Below are positions 1-24,290 of a DNA stretch of 64,000 nt, in pieces (position 1 is the first letter of the stretch; the number at the start of each line of letters is the position of its first letter). A program made the translations under genes and the position numbers. The DNA comes from Apostichopus japonicus. Lineage: Eukaryota > Echinodermata > Holothuroidea > Aspidochirotida > Stichopodidae. Location of the stretch: contig NC_092569.1 of the NCBI RefSeq assembly GCF_037975245.1, positions 16,042,001 to 16,106,000 of the forward strand. The letters are read 5' to 3'. The notes beneath the pieces were generated by a model. The model worked only from the letters and a program-made list of their open reading frames with translations, ran no database searches and was not told where the DNA came from.

Positions 1-501
1 GTCATTTGTCCATCGTGGTCATCCTAGAGACAACACTCCTTTTACATACAGTGTAGTTAACTAAACCCTTCAATGTTTTAACATTTGGTCATTAACATCT
101 ATACTATATGATGTTTCTGGATAACCTGTAATGATACTGTCCCCTTAAATTATCTTCATGTAATAATTACTGTCCCCTTAGATTATCTTCAAGTTATTAT
201 TACTGTCCTTAAATTATATTCCTGTTATAATTTACTGTCCCCTTAAAATATTTTACTGTGATAATTACTGTCCCCTTTATCTTTTCTCCTGTAATAATTA
301 CTCGTCCTTAAAATTATTTTCCAGTAACAATGACTGCCCCCTGAAATTATTTTCCGGTAATAAATAACTGTCCCCTTAAATTATTTTCAGGTAAAAAATA
401 ACTGCCCCCTTAAATTATTTTCCGGTAATAATAACTGTCCTCTTAAATTCGTCGATAGCATCTACTCAATCTTGTTGTTTTGTTTATTTTTATTTCCTTA
501 G
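1..501. repeat. Intronic minisatellite, about 33-bp unit, in LAPTM4-like gene
   Basis: Positions about 127-450 are roughly ten degenerate copies of a 31-34 bp unit built around ACTGTCCCCTTAAATTATTT and a following GGTAATAAT-like stretch. Copies differ by substitutions and small indels, so the array is old. It lies in the intron just upstream of the first visible LAPTM4-like exon. The rest of 1-501 is AT-rich intron ending in a T-rich tract and acceptor AG at 500-501. Confidence 0.8.
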
Positions 502-3458
502 ATGACTAGGGATAAATTTCCCAATGACCAGGAGTTCATGCACTGGAAGGAGAACCTTGGGATGGTGGACGAGGGCCGTTGGTTTGTCTTCATTGCTCTG
601 GTTATGTTTCTGTGCATCATGACTGTGAAGGTAAGTCGATCATGAATCCGAGCGCAAATCCATACATCAATATTAAACAAAGTCTCTTAAATGACCTATT
701 CTACTGTTTTGCTTTATAACAATTTAAAAGAAAACAAAAAATTGACCTTAAAGGGTGCCCACCAACTGCCATGGTGTCCCTTCGTTCAAGATGGCGTAGG
801 GTACCACCATAGTGACTCGTGGAGCCGATGTTTTGAGAATGTGCTCAGTCAAACGTGGAGACCAAATATTGTTGGGGGAAAAAATACCTTGTGCCCCCCA
901 TTCATATTTGGAAAATTGCTTTGGTGTCCTTTTGAAATCTGAAAAATGGTGCCCTGCCATCTCAATGAAATGCCAAGGAAATCTTGAAAAATTTACTTGT
1001 CCCTATCATTTCTTTATTGAAACCGTTTTTAATATTATGTACAACAACTTGCATTTTCCTATGCCATTTCTGGGGGGATGGGGGGGGTGGGACCTATAGT
1101 GGGCCTCGATCCCAACTTGTGTGGGTTAAGGTAGCCTATTATGTTGGATTGTACTTGCACAGGTGTCTAAATCAGCCGTAATTCTAAGAGCATTGTCTGA
1201 CTGATAACTTTTAAATGGAAATAAATTGATAAAATAAGAATGTTGTATGGGTGAGCTACATCAACACCGAAACCAGATAGCATATCTTTCTCTGAGGAGA
1301 AGAATTGCTTATTTCATCACAGAGCCACAACTCCTTAAATGAAAGAGTAAGTAACAGTACACTCCCGGAACAAATGTTCTATAATCTCACTCTGAATATC
1401 ACAAAAAGTACAGAGTCAGACTTTCCCATGGTGTGAAGAAGCTTACTTAACAGTCTGATCTGAAAATATTAGATTATTGATTTGGAAACTGTTGGCCAGG
1501 GTATTACGTAAAAACCTATTCCAATCTTCAATTGTCAAGGTTATCAAAAACATTAGCCCATTTACGGATAGTGGTAAGTTTCTGACTTTATCCGAACACA
1601 GGAAATAAATACATTGGGAAATAGAGTTAGGATGTATGACCTTATCAAGCCAAGTAACATCATGATTCGGGAAATTACAGATTTGACCAGACTCTCGACG
1701 CCTCTCCAAAGGAATCGCATGATTTTAATCCTGTATGGAAATGAAACCTTGGGAGATTAAATTTACTACCAAAAATTGTGCAAGGTTAAAGAATGCCAAT
1801 TTTTTTGTCAAGAAAGGTCACTCATAAATTTGAGATTAGCCTCATTTAAAAATGGATAGATGATAATATTGTCATCGATGTAAATGTAAGAGTTAATCCA
1901 GAAGAATTGATTACCGTGAAGATCCGTTATTGGACCACTAAAACAAATTTCACACCAAGCCTGAAGCCAAAGTCTGAAGTCACTCACACTTTTCCTGTGC
2001 AGCCGCAAAAGTGTGGAATAACTTACCTCAATCAGTAAGACTTGTTCCAACTTTCATTTATGTAAACTTTTTTCTGCTGTTTCTGCAAAGCGCCGCCATG
2101 AGCACCTTCCGTCGGATACTGGCGCTATACAAAGTGTCCATTATTATTAGTCTTATTCTATTTAATTCCTTCCCTTAATGTCTTTGCTCTTTTCGAATAT
2201 TTGATAGTTTGCCTGTTAATTTCCAACTGTTCTCAAGTTTTAGAAAGGGGGGGGGGGTGGTGAGGGGGGTATTGTCAAATACTGCAGAAATGAAAAAAAA
2301 AATGGTCACCATAATTTTTTGCAAGCTCTGTCCAGAAATAATTCTGGTTTTTGCAGATTCATCAGCAGCTAATTTTCCTACCGTATTTTTCTTTTCATTT
2401 CATTTATTTTTCTCTTTTAACATGTATCTAGGTTTACTGCATTGTCTGTGTTTGGGCTTGCTATCAACACATCGTCTCTGTGGAGGCGAGAGAGTACCAG
2501 GCTTGTATGACCGAGGACCCAGAGGTTAGTCAGTACCCACGGAGGTCAACGTGATAACAAAAATCACAGATAGATCCGTTCAGTTATTTTCCTCTATTTT
2601 ACGAGGACTACTTTATTAAGCTACAACTGATGGCTGTTTGATTGGTGTTTAATTTTTGTTTTTGCACAAAAGAAATCTAATATTTAGCACAAAAAAAAAA
2701 AAAAACTGGATGAATGTGAAACATGCTGCATCGAAAAGGGATGTATATTACTGTAGTTGGTCTATTCCATATTGGAAACTGATCCAGTAATGAGGCAGCT
2801 TATCTCATGCACACTGTACACGTTATTATGCAATTCGTCCAAACAGGCTCTGGTTGTGCTCGTCGGGGCTTCGGTTTTAAACCTGTAGCCTTGTACTGTA
2901 ACCAAGCTTTGCACACCTGTTACATGGCATACATACAGTATTAATTACGTGGCTCAACCTTCACAAATTTAAATATGTAACAACATACTAGTGATACTAT
3001 CCAGCATGGTGAAAGCACTATGTGTGTAAAATTCAGTATTCCCCAGTGATAGTCACACAAGGAGGAATGAAGCAAATTTGATTGAATTCTGAACATTTTG
3101 TTGCCATGACGAACTCAAGGACAATGCAAGAACGGTGTCTTCAATCCATCATAATATTATTATTATTCCCAATTTTGAATTTTTTTTTTTTAAGGTTCAC
3201 TCATCACCATAGTTTTGGCAATATTCCAAGAATTTGGTGCAAAAACACAAAAAAAGAGGGCCTTTATCAGAATGCAGAAAGCAAACAAGGCATATTACTT
3301 GTGCATAATTATCTGTAATTATCTTCCATTCTAACGATCATTGATTTCTTGTCTTTGTCTCTCAGGTAATGGATCCCCTGAAGCCCCCCTGCTACAACGA
3401 CGCGCTGAAGGACTCCGTGTTCAAGCCTCCACCGCCCCCGTATCTAGACTTTCATTAG
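502..3458 (+). CDS. LAPTM4: LAPTM4-like lysosomal transmembrane protein, C-terminal exons (5' part outside window)
   Basis: Three exons: 502-630, 2432-2524 and 3366-3458 (stop TAG 3456-3458), all joined in phase 0 with AG/GT borders. They encode 104 residues that match the C-terminus of LAPTM4A/B proteins, small four-pass membrane proteins of late endosomes and lysosomes. Visible landmarks are a hydrophobic segment (RWFVFIALVMFLCIMTVK), then a CVWACYQHI stretch like the vertebrate CVWNCYKYI, and a tail with two PPxY motifs (PPCY and PPPPY) near the C-terminus. In LAPTM family members such PY motifs bind Nedd4-type ubiquitin ligases and direct lysosomal sorting. Upstream transmembrane segments must lie left of the window. 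The ATG at 502 is simply the first codon of an internal exon, not the start. Assignment rests on recalled family sequence; LAPTM4A versus 4B cannot be decided. Confidence 0.82.
1210..2050 (-). mobile_element. Decayed non-LTR retrotransposon (L1-Tx1-like) 3' end
   Basis: Read on the minus strand, 2050-1808 gives LQAWCEICFSGPITD and IYPFLNEANLKF, phrases typical of the region after the reverse transcriptase in Tx1-like LINEs. Further downstream (about 1420-1330) one frame reads CTFCDIQSE then HLFRECTV, the C-x2-C ... E-x-x-H-L-F-x2-C signature of the zf-RVT domain at the C-terminus of such elements. Several frameshifts and stops interrupt it, so it is a dead copy. It sits antisense in the intron between the first two visible LAPTM4-like exons. 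Confidence 0.6.
2083..2160 (+). mobile_element. SINE/LINE 3'-tail fragment
   Basis: A short segment with GGCGCTATACAAAGTG followed by TCCATTATTATTAG resembles the shared 3' tail (GCGCTATATAA-type end plus ATT repeats) of the tRNA-derived SINEs found elsewhere in this window (45.2, 60.7 and 19.85 kb). Only the tail is present. Confidence 0.4.
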
Positions 3459-4090
3459 TCAAGTATGATCGTTGCATATTACGTGAATGTTTAGTCGTCG
3501 TTAGGTGGGAAAACCCGAAGCAGAAAAACGAGTTTGCAATTTCTCTTATGTGGTTGAAACGGAAATAAACCGAGAGACATTAAAAACAAAGCACAATTTC
3601 GAAATAGTGTGAGAAAGGTGTCTATGAGTTATTTCTCTTCAAAGGTAGGGTTCTTTTTTTTTGGAAATAATTATAAAATAAATTCAGAATAGATTGATGG
3701 TAGGAAGTTTATGAGACTTTAAGGGGTCAAGGGTCAAGGTCATATTCAGTCTCTAATTCCTTTAGGTTCTTCTTCTTCTCCTTCTCACAGAAGTTATTTC
3801 AAAACGTACCTATTGTTCGTTTCGACCGTTTTGGATTTTCTATTCGATCTCGTAATGCAAGTTGCGTTTTCATCTTAGTGTAACAATCGTATGCCTGTGA
3901 GTAAATCGCAGTTGTCGAAGTTTACGATGTTGTGGTGGAAGAGGAACTTGCTGTAAATACAAATTAGGTCATTGCTAAAGTTGTCTCTCCTTCTATAAGG
4001 GGTAGGGTTCACACACTGAATTGAATTGGATTTGTTTGTTGTTGTAGTGTTATTGTTGCCTTTGAATAGGCTTTCCCTCCACAACTAAAA
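3459..4090 (+). other. Probable 3' UTR of the LAPTM4-like gene
   Basis: Non-coding sequence directly after the stop codon. AATAAA polyadenylation signals occur at 3564-3569 and 3677-3682. No coding potential was recognised. The true end of the transcript cannot be read from sequence alone. Confidence 0.4.
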
Positions 4091-4418
4091 CCCTGATATA
4101 ATGTCCCTTCCAAACATGTTAGGAAAACTTTTGTCAAAGTCAAAGAGATGTTTTGTAGCAATTTTTGGTTATTTGGGTAACAACATCTGCTTCTCTTCAG
4201 TTTAAGGCAGTCTAAAGTATGTTACTGTTGTTTAAATATATAAATGTATTAGTTATGAATGATGCGTGGCCTTGCAAGGGGTAGTTAGTCATCATCAGAC
4301 AGTTTTGAATTCGAACAAAGAAATAATGCAGTCAGCATTTTTGGTCTGTTGTCCTGTACAGCATAAAATTTCTCATTTATTTCACAAACATGAAATCATT
4401 TTTATTTTTTCATGTTTT

Positions 4419-4556
4419 ACAAGACATTAAAATAAAACAATCCTTATCTCTCCTTAAATTTAAAGCACAAAGTTGGTTCATATTTTTCAAGACATTCAAA
4501 TTAAACAATCCTTATCTATCCTTAAATTTAATTTAAAGCACAAAGTTGGTTCTATA
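4419..4556. repeat. Local tandem duplication
   Basis: Two adjacent copies (about 4419-4474 and 4487-4552) share CAAGACATT, AAACAATCCTTATCT and AAAGCACAAAGTTGGTTC. The second copy has a short AATTTAA expansion. Intergenic, no gene seen. Confidence 0.7.
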
Positions 4557-6782
4557 CAAATGACAAACGCTCTAGCCTCCAATTTCAATTCGACATTCAA
4601 GATTTGCTCGCATGCTCAAAGCTGGTCTGGTTATATTTCTTGCTATTTTCAAGGGCAAATTCTACCGTACCCTTGCTTTACATTGCCTTTTTTGTGTTTG
4701 TTTCTGTATGTATATTAAAATGCAGTGTGTTTATACTGTGTTGTTGCTAATGTGAGATGTCTAGATGGTCAGGTTACGAGGACCATAGTGATACTTTAGC
4801 TAGGGATGATGTTTCGGGCTACCTTGGAAAGTTACAAAAAGGAAAAGAAAGAACTTTTTACAAAAACATGTTATTTTTCCAAGTATCATGACTTAAAATA
4901 CAGCCCAATATTTAGCTCATTTTTTGGGTGACTTTTTCCTCCCCTTCTGTATTTATTCATGTTTCAGACATATTTTGGAAACACAGAATAACATCCTTCT
5001 CTGAACTCCATCATGTGATGTTGATTATCTAAGACCATTGCTTTTTTTTATCATCAAAGGCTGGTTGGTTTTGTTGCTCTTTATTCTTTGCATTACATAA
5101 TCTTTTTGTGCTTTTTTATTCGCATTCAAAATTCATTTGATATATGGGTGACATGAGAGGGGGGAGGGAGGGGGGGTGAAGGGATGGTGTGGCTGCTGTA
5201 TTTAATTTCCTTTGTTGTTTGAAAAAGAAAAAGATGTACCATGATGCTAAAATCCTTCCCAGCAAACACAAATATATTGCTATGGGCATAGGCGTAGGAG
5301 CCCGCGCGCGTTTAACATGTTAATGTGCATATCATATAGGCATGCATCGGTTATTACATCACATGCCAATAACATACAATCATTTGCCGTGTTATTACCC
5401 TTCCATATTGGTTATAAATTGTTTGGGAAGATGTTACAATAATAATGATAATAATAATATCAGTTTAAAAATTATCATCATATTGGCCGAATTTTCACAA
5501 AAAAATTGTGGTTGAGGGGGGGGGGGGGGCTGCAGCCCAGCCCTCCGGCTCCTGTGTATTTTATATCTATAGATGCAGAAAATTGTAAACTCGATTGTTA
5601 AGTCATTATCTTTATACACTGGAATATATCTTTAAGTTTGACGGTTTACAATATGCCCTGTTTGTATTAGTATTAGTATCAGGTATTCTGGTAACAGAAC
5701 ATAAGGTTAAGCGTTGAATGAGCCGTATTGGTTGATGGACTATGCATCTAAATATGGGGAGTAAATCTTGCGGTTATCACACTGTGTTCATATTTCATGT
5801 CAACTGTTTTTCAAAGTGTAAGCAATGTTCATTGTCAGATATCATCATGTTTAAGAAGCCATGCGGAACCTGTTTTATGGATAGGAGGAGGGGGGAGCGC
5901 TAGGGGGCATAAAAAATTATTAAAATAGTTATTCATTCTTAAATGAGACCATTTTTACTTTTTTTTTTGGTATTAATTAACTATGTTAATTAAAATACGC
6001 AAATGTTCGCTTATTATTACGTTTAGCAAATAAATATCGTCGTGAATTGTATTTTTCAAAAAAAAAATATGACTTTGCTCACAGATTTAAGTTCAATAAA
6101 CTGCTTAGTCAATAAATTTCTTTGGTGTCTGGTCTTTATAGTGGAAACAAGTACCGTGTCCCGTGGCAATGTGGATCGTCATCATATCACTACGACCCCA
6201 ACCTCTCCCCCTCTCTATCTCTTTAACCACCTCACCTATTCCTCATCAATTCCCAATTCTTAGGGATTGAGTACTTCATCTTCAAAATAAATCATCGTCA
6301 AGGTTGTAGAATTAACAGGGACAAAATAAGAGGAAGCGAACGTAACAGTGACGTCACCAGAATATTTCCGAACCTCTTGTAGCTGCATAAAATCCTGCTA
6401 AGTGCCTTCACATACATAGGAAACCACAGTGATAATTCCTGGCAAGTAATGCCTTAACAATGAAAATAACACGATTTACCCAGTCTATATGCTATCTTAG
6501 TTTTAGCCGGGAGAATTATGTCATTTTGCGTCAAAATGGATTCGTAGAACTGCATTCCTCAAACTGATTCAGTGAAAACCAATTTTTGTAGAACACTTCT
6601 TAATATCTCTCTCCCCCCTCTAAACCCCTTTCATGTCCAATCGTCTTTCACCCAACCAGCGAAAAATACAAATATTTGGTGTGTCTCATATTACATGAGA
6701 GAGATATCGTTTCCTTTTGTTAAGAAAAACAAAAAGAGAAAAATACATCCCACGTTTTGAGTTTTTCATTTAACGTCTAGGC
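4557..6782. other. Intergenic stretch, no gene recognised
   Basis: AT-rich DNA without a supportable coding exon. About 5288-5555 may be a small transposon: it opens with GGCGTAGGAGCC and closes with a poly-G tract and CCGGCTCCTG, an approximate inverted pair, but no target duplication was confirmed. Confidence 0.4.
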
Positions 6783-7137
6783 TTAAAGGCATTGAAGACT
6801 CGCGCACAAAGAAACGTCTCATGCCGGCAATCTGACCTAGTTTCGAATGAGGTGTAACAGAAGTGTTAGACACCACCAGCTTGCTACCGTCGGTAATTAG
6901 ACACTAGTGTACAGTCAATATATATAGCTACGGTCAATACCCACAACACAGTGTACATAGCAGCGATGGACAACCCAGGTCTAGATAAAAGATAACAAGG
7001 TATCACGTTTCATTACTGTCTGCATTTTGCATTTTGTAGCGACAAGAAAAAAACTGCACTAGCAAGAAACGGAAAGTTACCGTAACTTTTTCAGATGGCG
7101 GCACGCGGTTCGGGAGAGTCTTCGGCAATGCCTTTAA
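6783..7137 (+). mobile_element. TTAA-flanked MITE, copy 1 of 5
   Basis: A 355-bp element bounded by TTAA at 6783-6786 and 7134-7137. The left end reads AGGCATTGAAGACTCGC after TTAA, and the right end is its near inverted complement (GAGTCTTCGGCAATGCCT). The interior shares long blocks (for example AACAAGGTATCACGTTTC) with copies at 19.96, 24.29, 31.10 and 57.65 kb. No ORF for a transposase. TTAA targets are characteristic of piggyBac-type elements, but the TIR sequence itself does not prove that superfamily. Confidence 0.8.
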
Positions 7138-7284
7138 TAGCATATTTCTAATATCTCGACTTCACGTGTTTACTTCCGAAATTTCTGTAACTGAAGTGCA
7201 GAGTTCCTGTGTCACACTGTCGTTACTGCAAAGTACGTACACTTCCGAGAAGTGAGCATCCTTTCAAATGTGTCAGCGTGCAGC

Positions 7285-7661
7285 CGGTGGCGTCGCCAAC
7301 TGGGGGGGGGGGTCAGCACGTGCCCTCCCAGGAAAAATTCGTGCCACCCCCCCCCCACAGAAGCGATTTGTAGTGTAACAAAAAAATACTCAAACAAAAA
7401 TTTTATCTGCCTCTATCAAAAACATAAATATCGGACAGACTAACCCCGAAAATTCTTGAACATAAAGTTACTTCAAGTTGCAAAATATAGCACCAGATGC
7501 ATCTAAGGACCCTTAATTAATAAAACATTTCTCAAGGGGAGGGGACACCCTCTCCCTTTGGACCTCTTCCCCTGGACTGCATTCACAAATAAACATTGTG
7601 CCCCCTAATTAAGTGCTGTGCCCCCCCCCCCCAAGATTGGAATGTCTGGCGACGCCACTGT
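7285..7661. mobile_element. Non-autonomous TIR element with poly-G/poly-C ends
   Basis: The left end GGTGGCGTCGCCAACT plus a G tract and TCAGCACG is mirrored at the right by GTGCTGTG, a C tract, then TGGCGACGCCACTG: roughly 40-bp imperfect inverted repeats. The flanks carry a possible imperfect duplication, GCGTGCAGC at left and GCATGCAGC at right. No coding capacity. Confidence 0.6.
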
Positions 7662-8172
7662 GTGCATGCAGCTAAGCTATGGCATTACACCAGTTTGCTT
7701 CAAGTTCACTTTTGGTACGAAACATGTCAACTTCAATGTTGCTTTCCCGAAAACGGTACATAGGAATTGGATTCACATTTCACCATTATGCAAAGAAATT
7801 ATTGTTATCTTCATTAGTCAAAATAAGTTTTCCTCTGGTCTATCCTTTTTAAGTAATACAATTCCAAATGATAAATCTCGTATATGACTACATATCAACT
7901 ACCTTCAAAGATCAGCCACGTATCTTGTCGTATGAAAATCAGTCTTTTTCATTTTAATTAATAGAGACAGTCTAGTATATCCGCTATACGGATACTTACA
8001 GATCCATTTACATCAGCACAAAATCAGAATGAAAACAATCTGTTAAGAATGAATAGGTTTAAGTTGATATCTGCAGAGTTTACTCGAATTTGATGCACTT
8101 ATTGTTATCCGTTGTCTCGTTAACAACAATGGAATTGTTTCTAGCCAGCTCTCCCGGCATGTTTTCTTCGAG
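7662..8172. other. Upstream region of the fibrinogen-related gene
   Basis: AT-rich sequence before the proposed start codon at 8173. It must hold the 5' UTR and promoter if the first exon is correctly placed, but no convincing TATA or initiator element could be singled out. Confidence 0.3.
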
Positions 8173-18293
<10,121 letters not shown>

Positions 18294-18294
18294 G

Positions 18295-19956
<1,662 letters not shown>

Positions 19957-20326
19957 GTGTGAAGACTCGCGCACAAAGAAACGTCTCATGCCGGTAATCT
20001 GAGCTAGTTTCGAATGAGGTGTAACAGAAGTGTTAGACACCACCATCGATCCAAGAAAATACACACACAGCTTGCTATACCGTCGGTAATTAGACACTAA
20101 TTAAGTGTACATTCAGTACGTACAACTGCGGTCAATACCCACAGCACAGTATACAAACGATACAGCGATGGACATCTCAGGTCCAGATTAAAGATAACAA
20201 GGTATCACGTTTCATTATTGTCTGCATTTTGCAGCGACACGAACAAAACGTCACTTGCAAGCAACGGAAAGTTAACTTTCTTCAGATGGCCGCACGCGGT
20301 TTGGGGCGAGTCTTTAATGCCTTTAA
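19957..20326 (+). mobile_element. TTAA-type MITE, copy 2 of 5
   Basis: Begins GTGTGAAGACTCGCGC and ends GGGGCGAGTCTTTAATGCC before TTAA at 20323-20326. It shares the family interior (CGTCTCATGCCGGTAATCTG, CAGCGATGGACATCTCAGG, CAGATGGCCGCACGCGG). The left TTAA is not preserved. Confidence 0.8.
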
Positions 20327-21925
20327 GCCTCGAACGATATGCCGTTGCATATACAATGACTATAAACTACACACATGTATGAAGGAGTTAACGCGAGTAG
20401 AAAACGCGGGCATGAGTCATGGATTGCCAAAGTATATGGTCATTCTGCCCAAGGAGAAGTGGTGAAAGCAAGTGGAGAATATCGATGTAATCAAACACAG
20501 GATCTGGTTTTTGGTGGAATTGTAAATTGAATAATAGGAATGATAGTAGCTCCTACACGTCGTGCAATAATTGGGAAACTTGAAACAATTTCCAAGTTCA
20601 GCGAAGGATTGTTTTTTTTTGGGGGGGGGAGGGGCGGGATGGGAGGCTGGAGAGTGACTAAAATGTTGGGTTCTCGTAGCTACAAAATCTACATGGTCAT
20701 TAATACGGGAATACTTGAAGGTGCCATGAATGGTCAACATGTCGGTTATTCAGCGAGGATGTATCAGGGGGAACTTCTTTCACAATAAGGACTTATAGAC
20801 ACCACATTGCTTTGAAATGCTAGTATGTTGCAGTCAATGAGGATTTCAATGGAGTATAGGCATACCATAAACTATTATTGATAGGCTATATTATTCAACT
20901 AATGTTTAACGGTCATGGAAATAACATTCTGGAGCCTGCCTAAAATCTTTAATGATAATATCATGAACGCTGATAATAACATTACATACATGATGAACCT
21001 TCAAAGGCGATAAAACAAATTTGGTATTGATACCGCACAATAAACCTACAATAACGATACAGAGAAATCATAGGCTTATGAAGAGATAGAATTAGCAGGG
21101 AAGAGTTGGCTACGTACTGACTTTTTACATACCGAGGGCGTACTTTCGTTTTAGATAAGCCAAAGGTTTCGTAGTAAAATCAGTTATTCGATCATTGACT
21201 AATTATAGGTGTCGCACCACACAATATTAATTGCTCCTATTGACTTACACACTAAACTCGTCACTTTCCAAGACCGAAAGAGCATAGATATGAGTTATAT
21301 GATAGCCGATGGCTTGGGTTTTCACAGCAGTTTCAATTTTTGCCATCATGACCGTTTAGATTTTCAGCTAGAATTAAGCGCTCAAAGTTTAGCATAGTGC
21401 TCCGCAACCCAGCTGTCGTTGCGGAATCAAGTTTCTTTGTTTCACCCAAGATTTTTTAAAATATCTTAAATCACAGTCCTCCAGTTTTCCAGACCATCAG
21501 TAGTTATTTCATCCTCTTCAACATCTAAGCATAAATATAACGATGATAATTCAGAAAATGAAGAGAAAAAATTCAATACGTATACAGGTCACTTATAATT
21601 TAAAGCTACTTCCGACAATGGTTAACCACTCATGCGGACGTGCACTTCTCTAAAGTTGTGGTACGTACGATACCAAGATACGCAACATTAAATTCGTCAT
21701 TGTGCCCCATCCCCATTGCACATAAAGCCTATAGGTATGTTCATGTAAATGAGCGATTAATACGATAGGCGTATTCTTGTGTGGGCGTACATGTATATAG
21801 TGTAGCGTTAGGCTATGGTGCGCTTGTATCGATGCATCGCTGTTTAATTGCGTACGGAGGTTTTTAAATGTATCGGGCGCGGCGCGCTGATTGTGTTGCG
21901 TGCGTGTAACTTGTGTGAGTGTGTG
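20327..21925. other. Intergenic stretch, no gene recognised
   Basis: Mostly unique AT-rich sequence with a poly-T/poly-G tract at about 20610-20640. Open frames here are short and have no recognisable motif. Confidence 0.35.
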
Positions 21926-22362
21926 CAGTGGCGGATCCAGGATTTCGCCGAAGGGGGGGGGGCCCAGATGGGAAATGCCTAATCGTCGTCCTGGGGGAGG
22001 GGTCTAAGGGGAGTGGGTGCCCCCTCCCCTTTTGGAAAATTTCACAAAATATGGAGGTCCTCGGTGCAATCTGGTGCTACTTTTCGTGAAAGTTTGGAGT
22101 AAAATTTATTTCCAATAAATCATGTATTCATGGTTCGCCGGGCATATATTTGCAATTTCGAGCAATGAGCTGGGATTTACGTCTTTGGGGAGTAGGTGGT
22201 GATGCAAACTACTTTTTACAAGGCTACTCCAGGCCATTTCATCTTGGATGCCCCCTTCCAGATGGAGACTATTGATGCAGTCAGAGTGCCCCTCTCGCCT
22301 TCACTTTATCAGAATGATGGTGTACTCTTTTTGCAAATTTAATTTACAAAAAATTACACGCA

Positions 22363-23700
22363 CAGTGGCGTAGCTAGGATTTTTTGAGTGGGGGGCCATG
22401 GGGGGCTGTTCTTTCTTGTGGGGGGGGGGCGGAGTTTACTATCTAAGCGGAGCGCCACCTTGGTTGGCGCGGAGCGTACAGAGAAAATTTGAGATTTCAG
22501 CACCCCCCAGATCGCAGGAGATGGCACCTGTGAGGCAAAATAGCAACCAAAAAGATGTGCAACTTTGGTGACAGAAATGCAAAAAAAGTTTTTTTCTCTT
22601 TCATGCTGACTGGCCTTGCCAACTCAGCCAGACTTTTAACTTGAGGGAAGTTGGCATCATTTGTCGTTTCAAGCTGTCAAGGCCGTTCTCCCAACTCAAA
22701 CCCCTGTGGAATACCGGTAGATTTGCAGGATATGCCCACATGTGGACTTGTATAGCATTAGAGGAAGGGGGTGGAAGACTAACACGCATCGATGTTTCGG
22801 TAATGGTCCACATTGGTGGCTCGGTGCTTATTAGGCCATTTATTGGGTTTCTTGAGGCAGCTGTCATCAGAATCTGGCTTTTTGTGCCAATCGATGACCG
22901 ATAACATGTATTGGTATGTAAATTTCTTCTTCATATATCTAGCAACACTCTAAAAACAAATGAGTGGATTTCTTTCCATTGGAGTGATCACTCGGCGCAC
23001 TTCAAATTAAGAGTAAAATTTAACTCTATTGGAGTTAACCCTCACTCCTAATATGAGTGAATATAACTCTATTAGGAGTTAAGATTTACTCCAATGGAGT
23101 GAAAATTCACTCTTATACCGGAATGTGCTCAGTGATCACTCCCATGGAGTGAAATTCACCTATGTTTTTATCAGTACAGTACAGTGCATATCATTATAGA
23201 CGTACGTACGTACTACGTACGTTCGTATATCAGACGCACTCGATACCCACGATACGATACGGTCCTGGAGAAACTATTTCCACTCATCATTTTTTAAGGC
23301 GATACAGTAGTGAGTATTGAACAGGCACAGCCGCATGTTTGCAGGAAATTCAGAATTCCCAATATTTTATATCTCTACCAGTAGTGAAAATCATGTTTCG
23401 ACAGTTTCGTGAACATAAAAAGTTGTTTTGTGGAATATTCAATGACATATCAGGGGCGGATGCAGGATTTGTGACAGGGGGGGGGGTGGGGTCTGACTGG
23501 TCCAGCCGCGCCTGAACGTAAGACTATCTAAGCGGAGCGCCATCATCGGTTGGCGCGGAGCGTACAAGAAAATTTTTGGCTTTACAAACCCCCCAGATGG
23601 CCGGAAACGGCACTTCCCGAGTATTCTAAGCAGCATGTACCTAGCCTGAAAATATGGATCTCATGTCTGCAGTTTCAGGCCCCCCGTAGCTACGCCACTG
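22363..23700. mobile_element. hAT-like element nested in the 21.9-23.8 kb element
   Basis: Termini CAGTGGCGTAGCTAGG (22363) and GTAGCTACGCCACTG (ending 23700) are inverted repeats. The flanking 8-mers TACACGCA (22355-22362) and ATCACGCA (23701-23708) match over their last six bases, an aged 8-bp target duplication. A further CAGGGGCGGATGCAGG terminus at 23451 suggests yet another fragment inside. The interior carries the GCGGAGCGCCACC / TTGGCGCGGAGCGTAC block shared with neighbouring elements. Confidence 0.75.
22970..23162. repeat. Cluster of palindromic ACTCC/GGAGT units
   Basis: Repeated short inverted units such as GGAGTGATCACTC, TATTGGAGTTAACCCTCACTCC, ATTAGGAGTTAAGATTTACT and GATCACTCCCATGGAGTG make the whole stretch strongly self-complementary. 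It lies inside the nested hAT-like element. Confidence 0.7.
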
Positions 23701-24290
23701 ATCACGCATGGGGCACTTTCCCTCGAACGCGGAAAAAAAAAAAAAATCAGGATTTTCAAAAAGGGGGGGCCCGGGCCCCCCGGGCCCCCCTGGATCCGCC
23801 CCTGGTGTGCGTGTGGTGTGAGAGAACTTTCTTGTGTTTGAAAATGTTTGGCAGAGCTTATGAATGAGGGAGTGAATACGGATGGTTGACCGGTCAACAC
23901 TTGTGAGCGAGTGAGTACGTTTGAGTTATATGTGTGTGTGTGTGAAGTGAGCTTGTTGTAAGTAAATGATATTTTATATTTAGTTTGCTTCAGTTAATTG
24001 TTATTAAATTAATTAAGTTTACCGTTAATCTTTTGTTCCTGCGTTATCTTTACAACTTCTCTCCCCTGAGTCATCATACTTTTGGGAGGGCACACCAGTA
24101 CGGAAAACCCCTAAACTTACATTCAGGTTATCCTTCCAACCTCATAATAGCTGATTGCTTGGGCTAGTCATGACAGTTGCAGATAATTTTCACAACATAA
24201 CCGTTCAGATTGTCAGCTAGAAGATCGAATGATGAGGCATTTTATAAGGATTGCGAACTCCTATGTCCAGCATGTTGTGCTTTGAGTTTC

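Larger units (their letters stand above)
21926..23804. mobile_element. hAT-like non-autonomous element, outer copy with nested insertion
   Basis: Left end CAGTGGCGGATCCAGG at 21926 and right end CCTGGATCCGCCCCTG finishing at 23804 are near-perfect inverted repeats with the CAG-n-GGCG start typical of hAT termini. Flanks are GT-rich, so the 8-bp duplication cannot be judged. A second element (22363-23700) is inserted inside. No transposase ORF. Confidence 0.7.

Noticed and set aside
22601-22904. Opposing 88- and 87-residue ORFs in the hAT-like element
   Set aside because: No hAT dimerisation or DDE motifs; overlapping frames on both strands look accidental.
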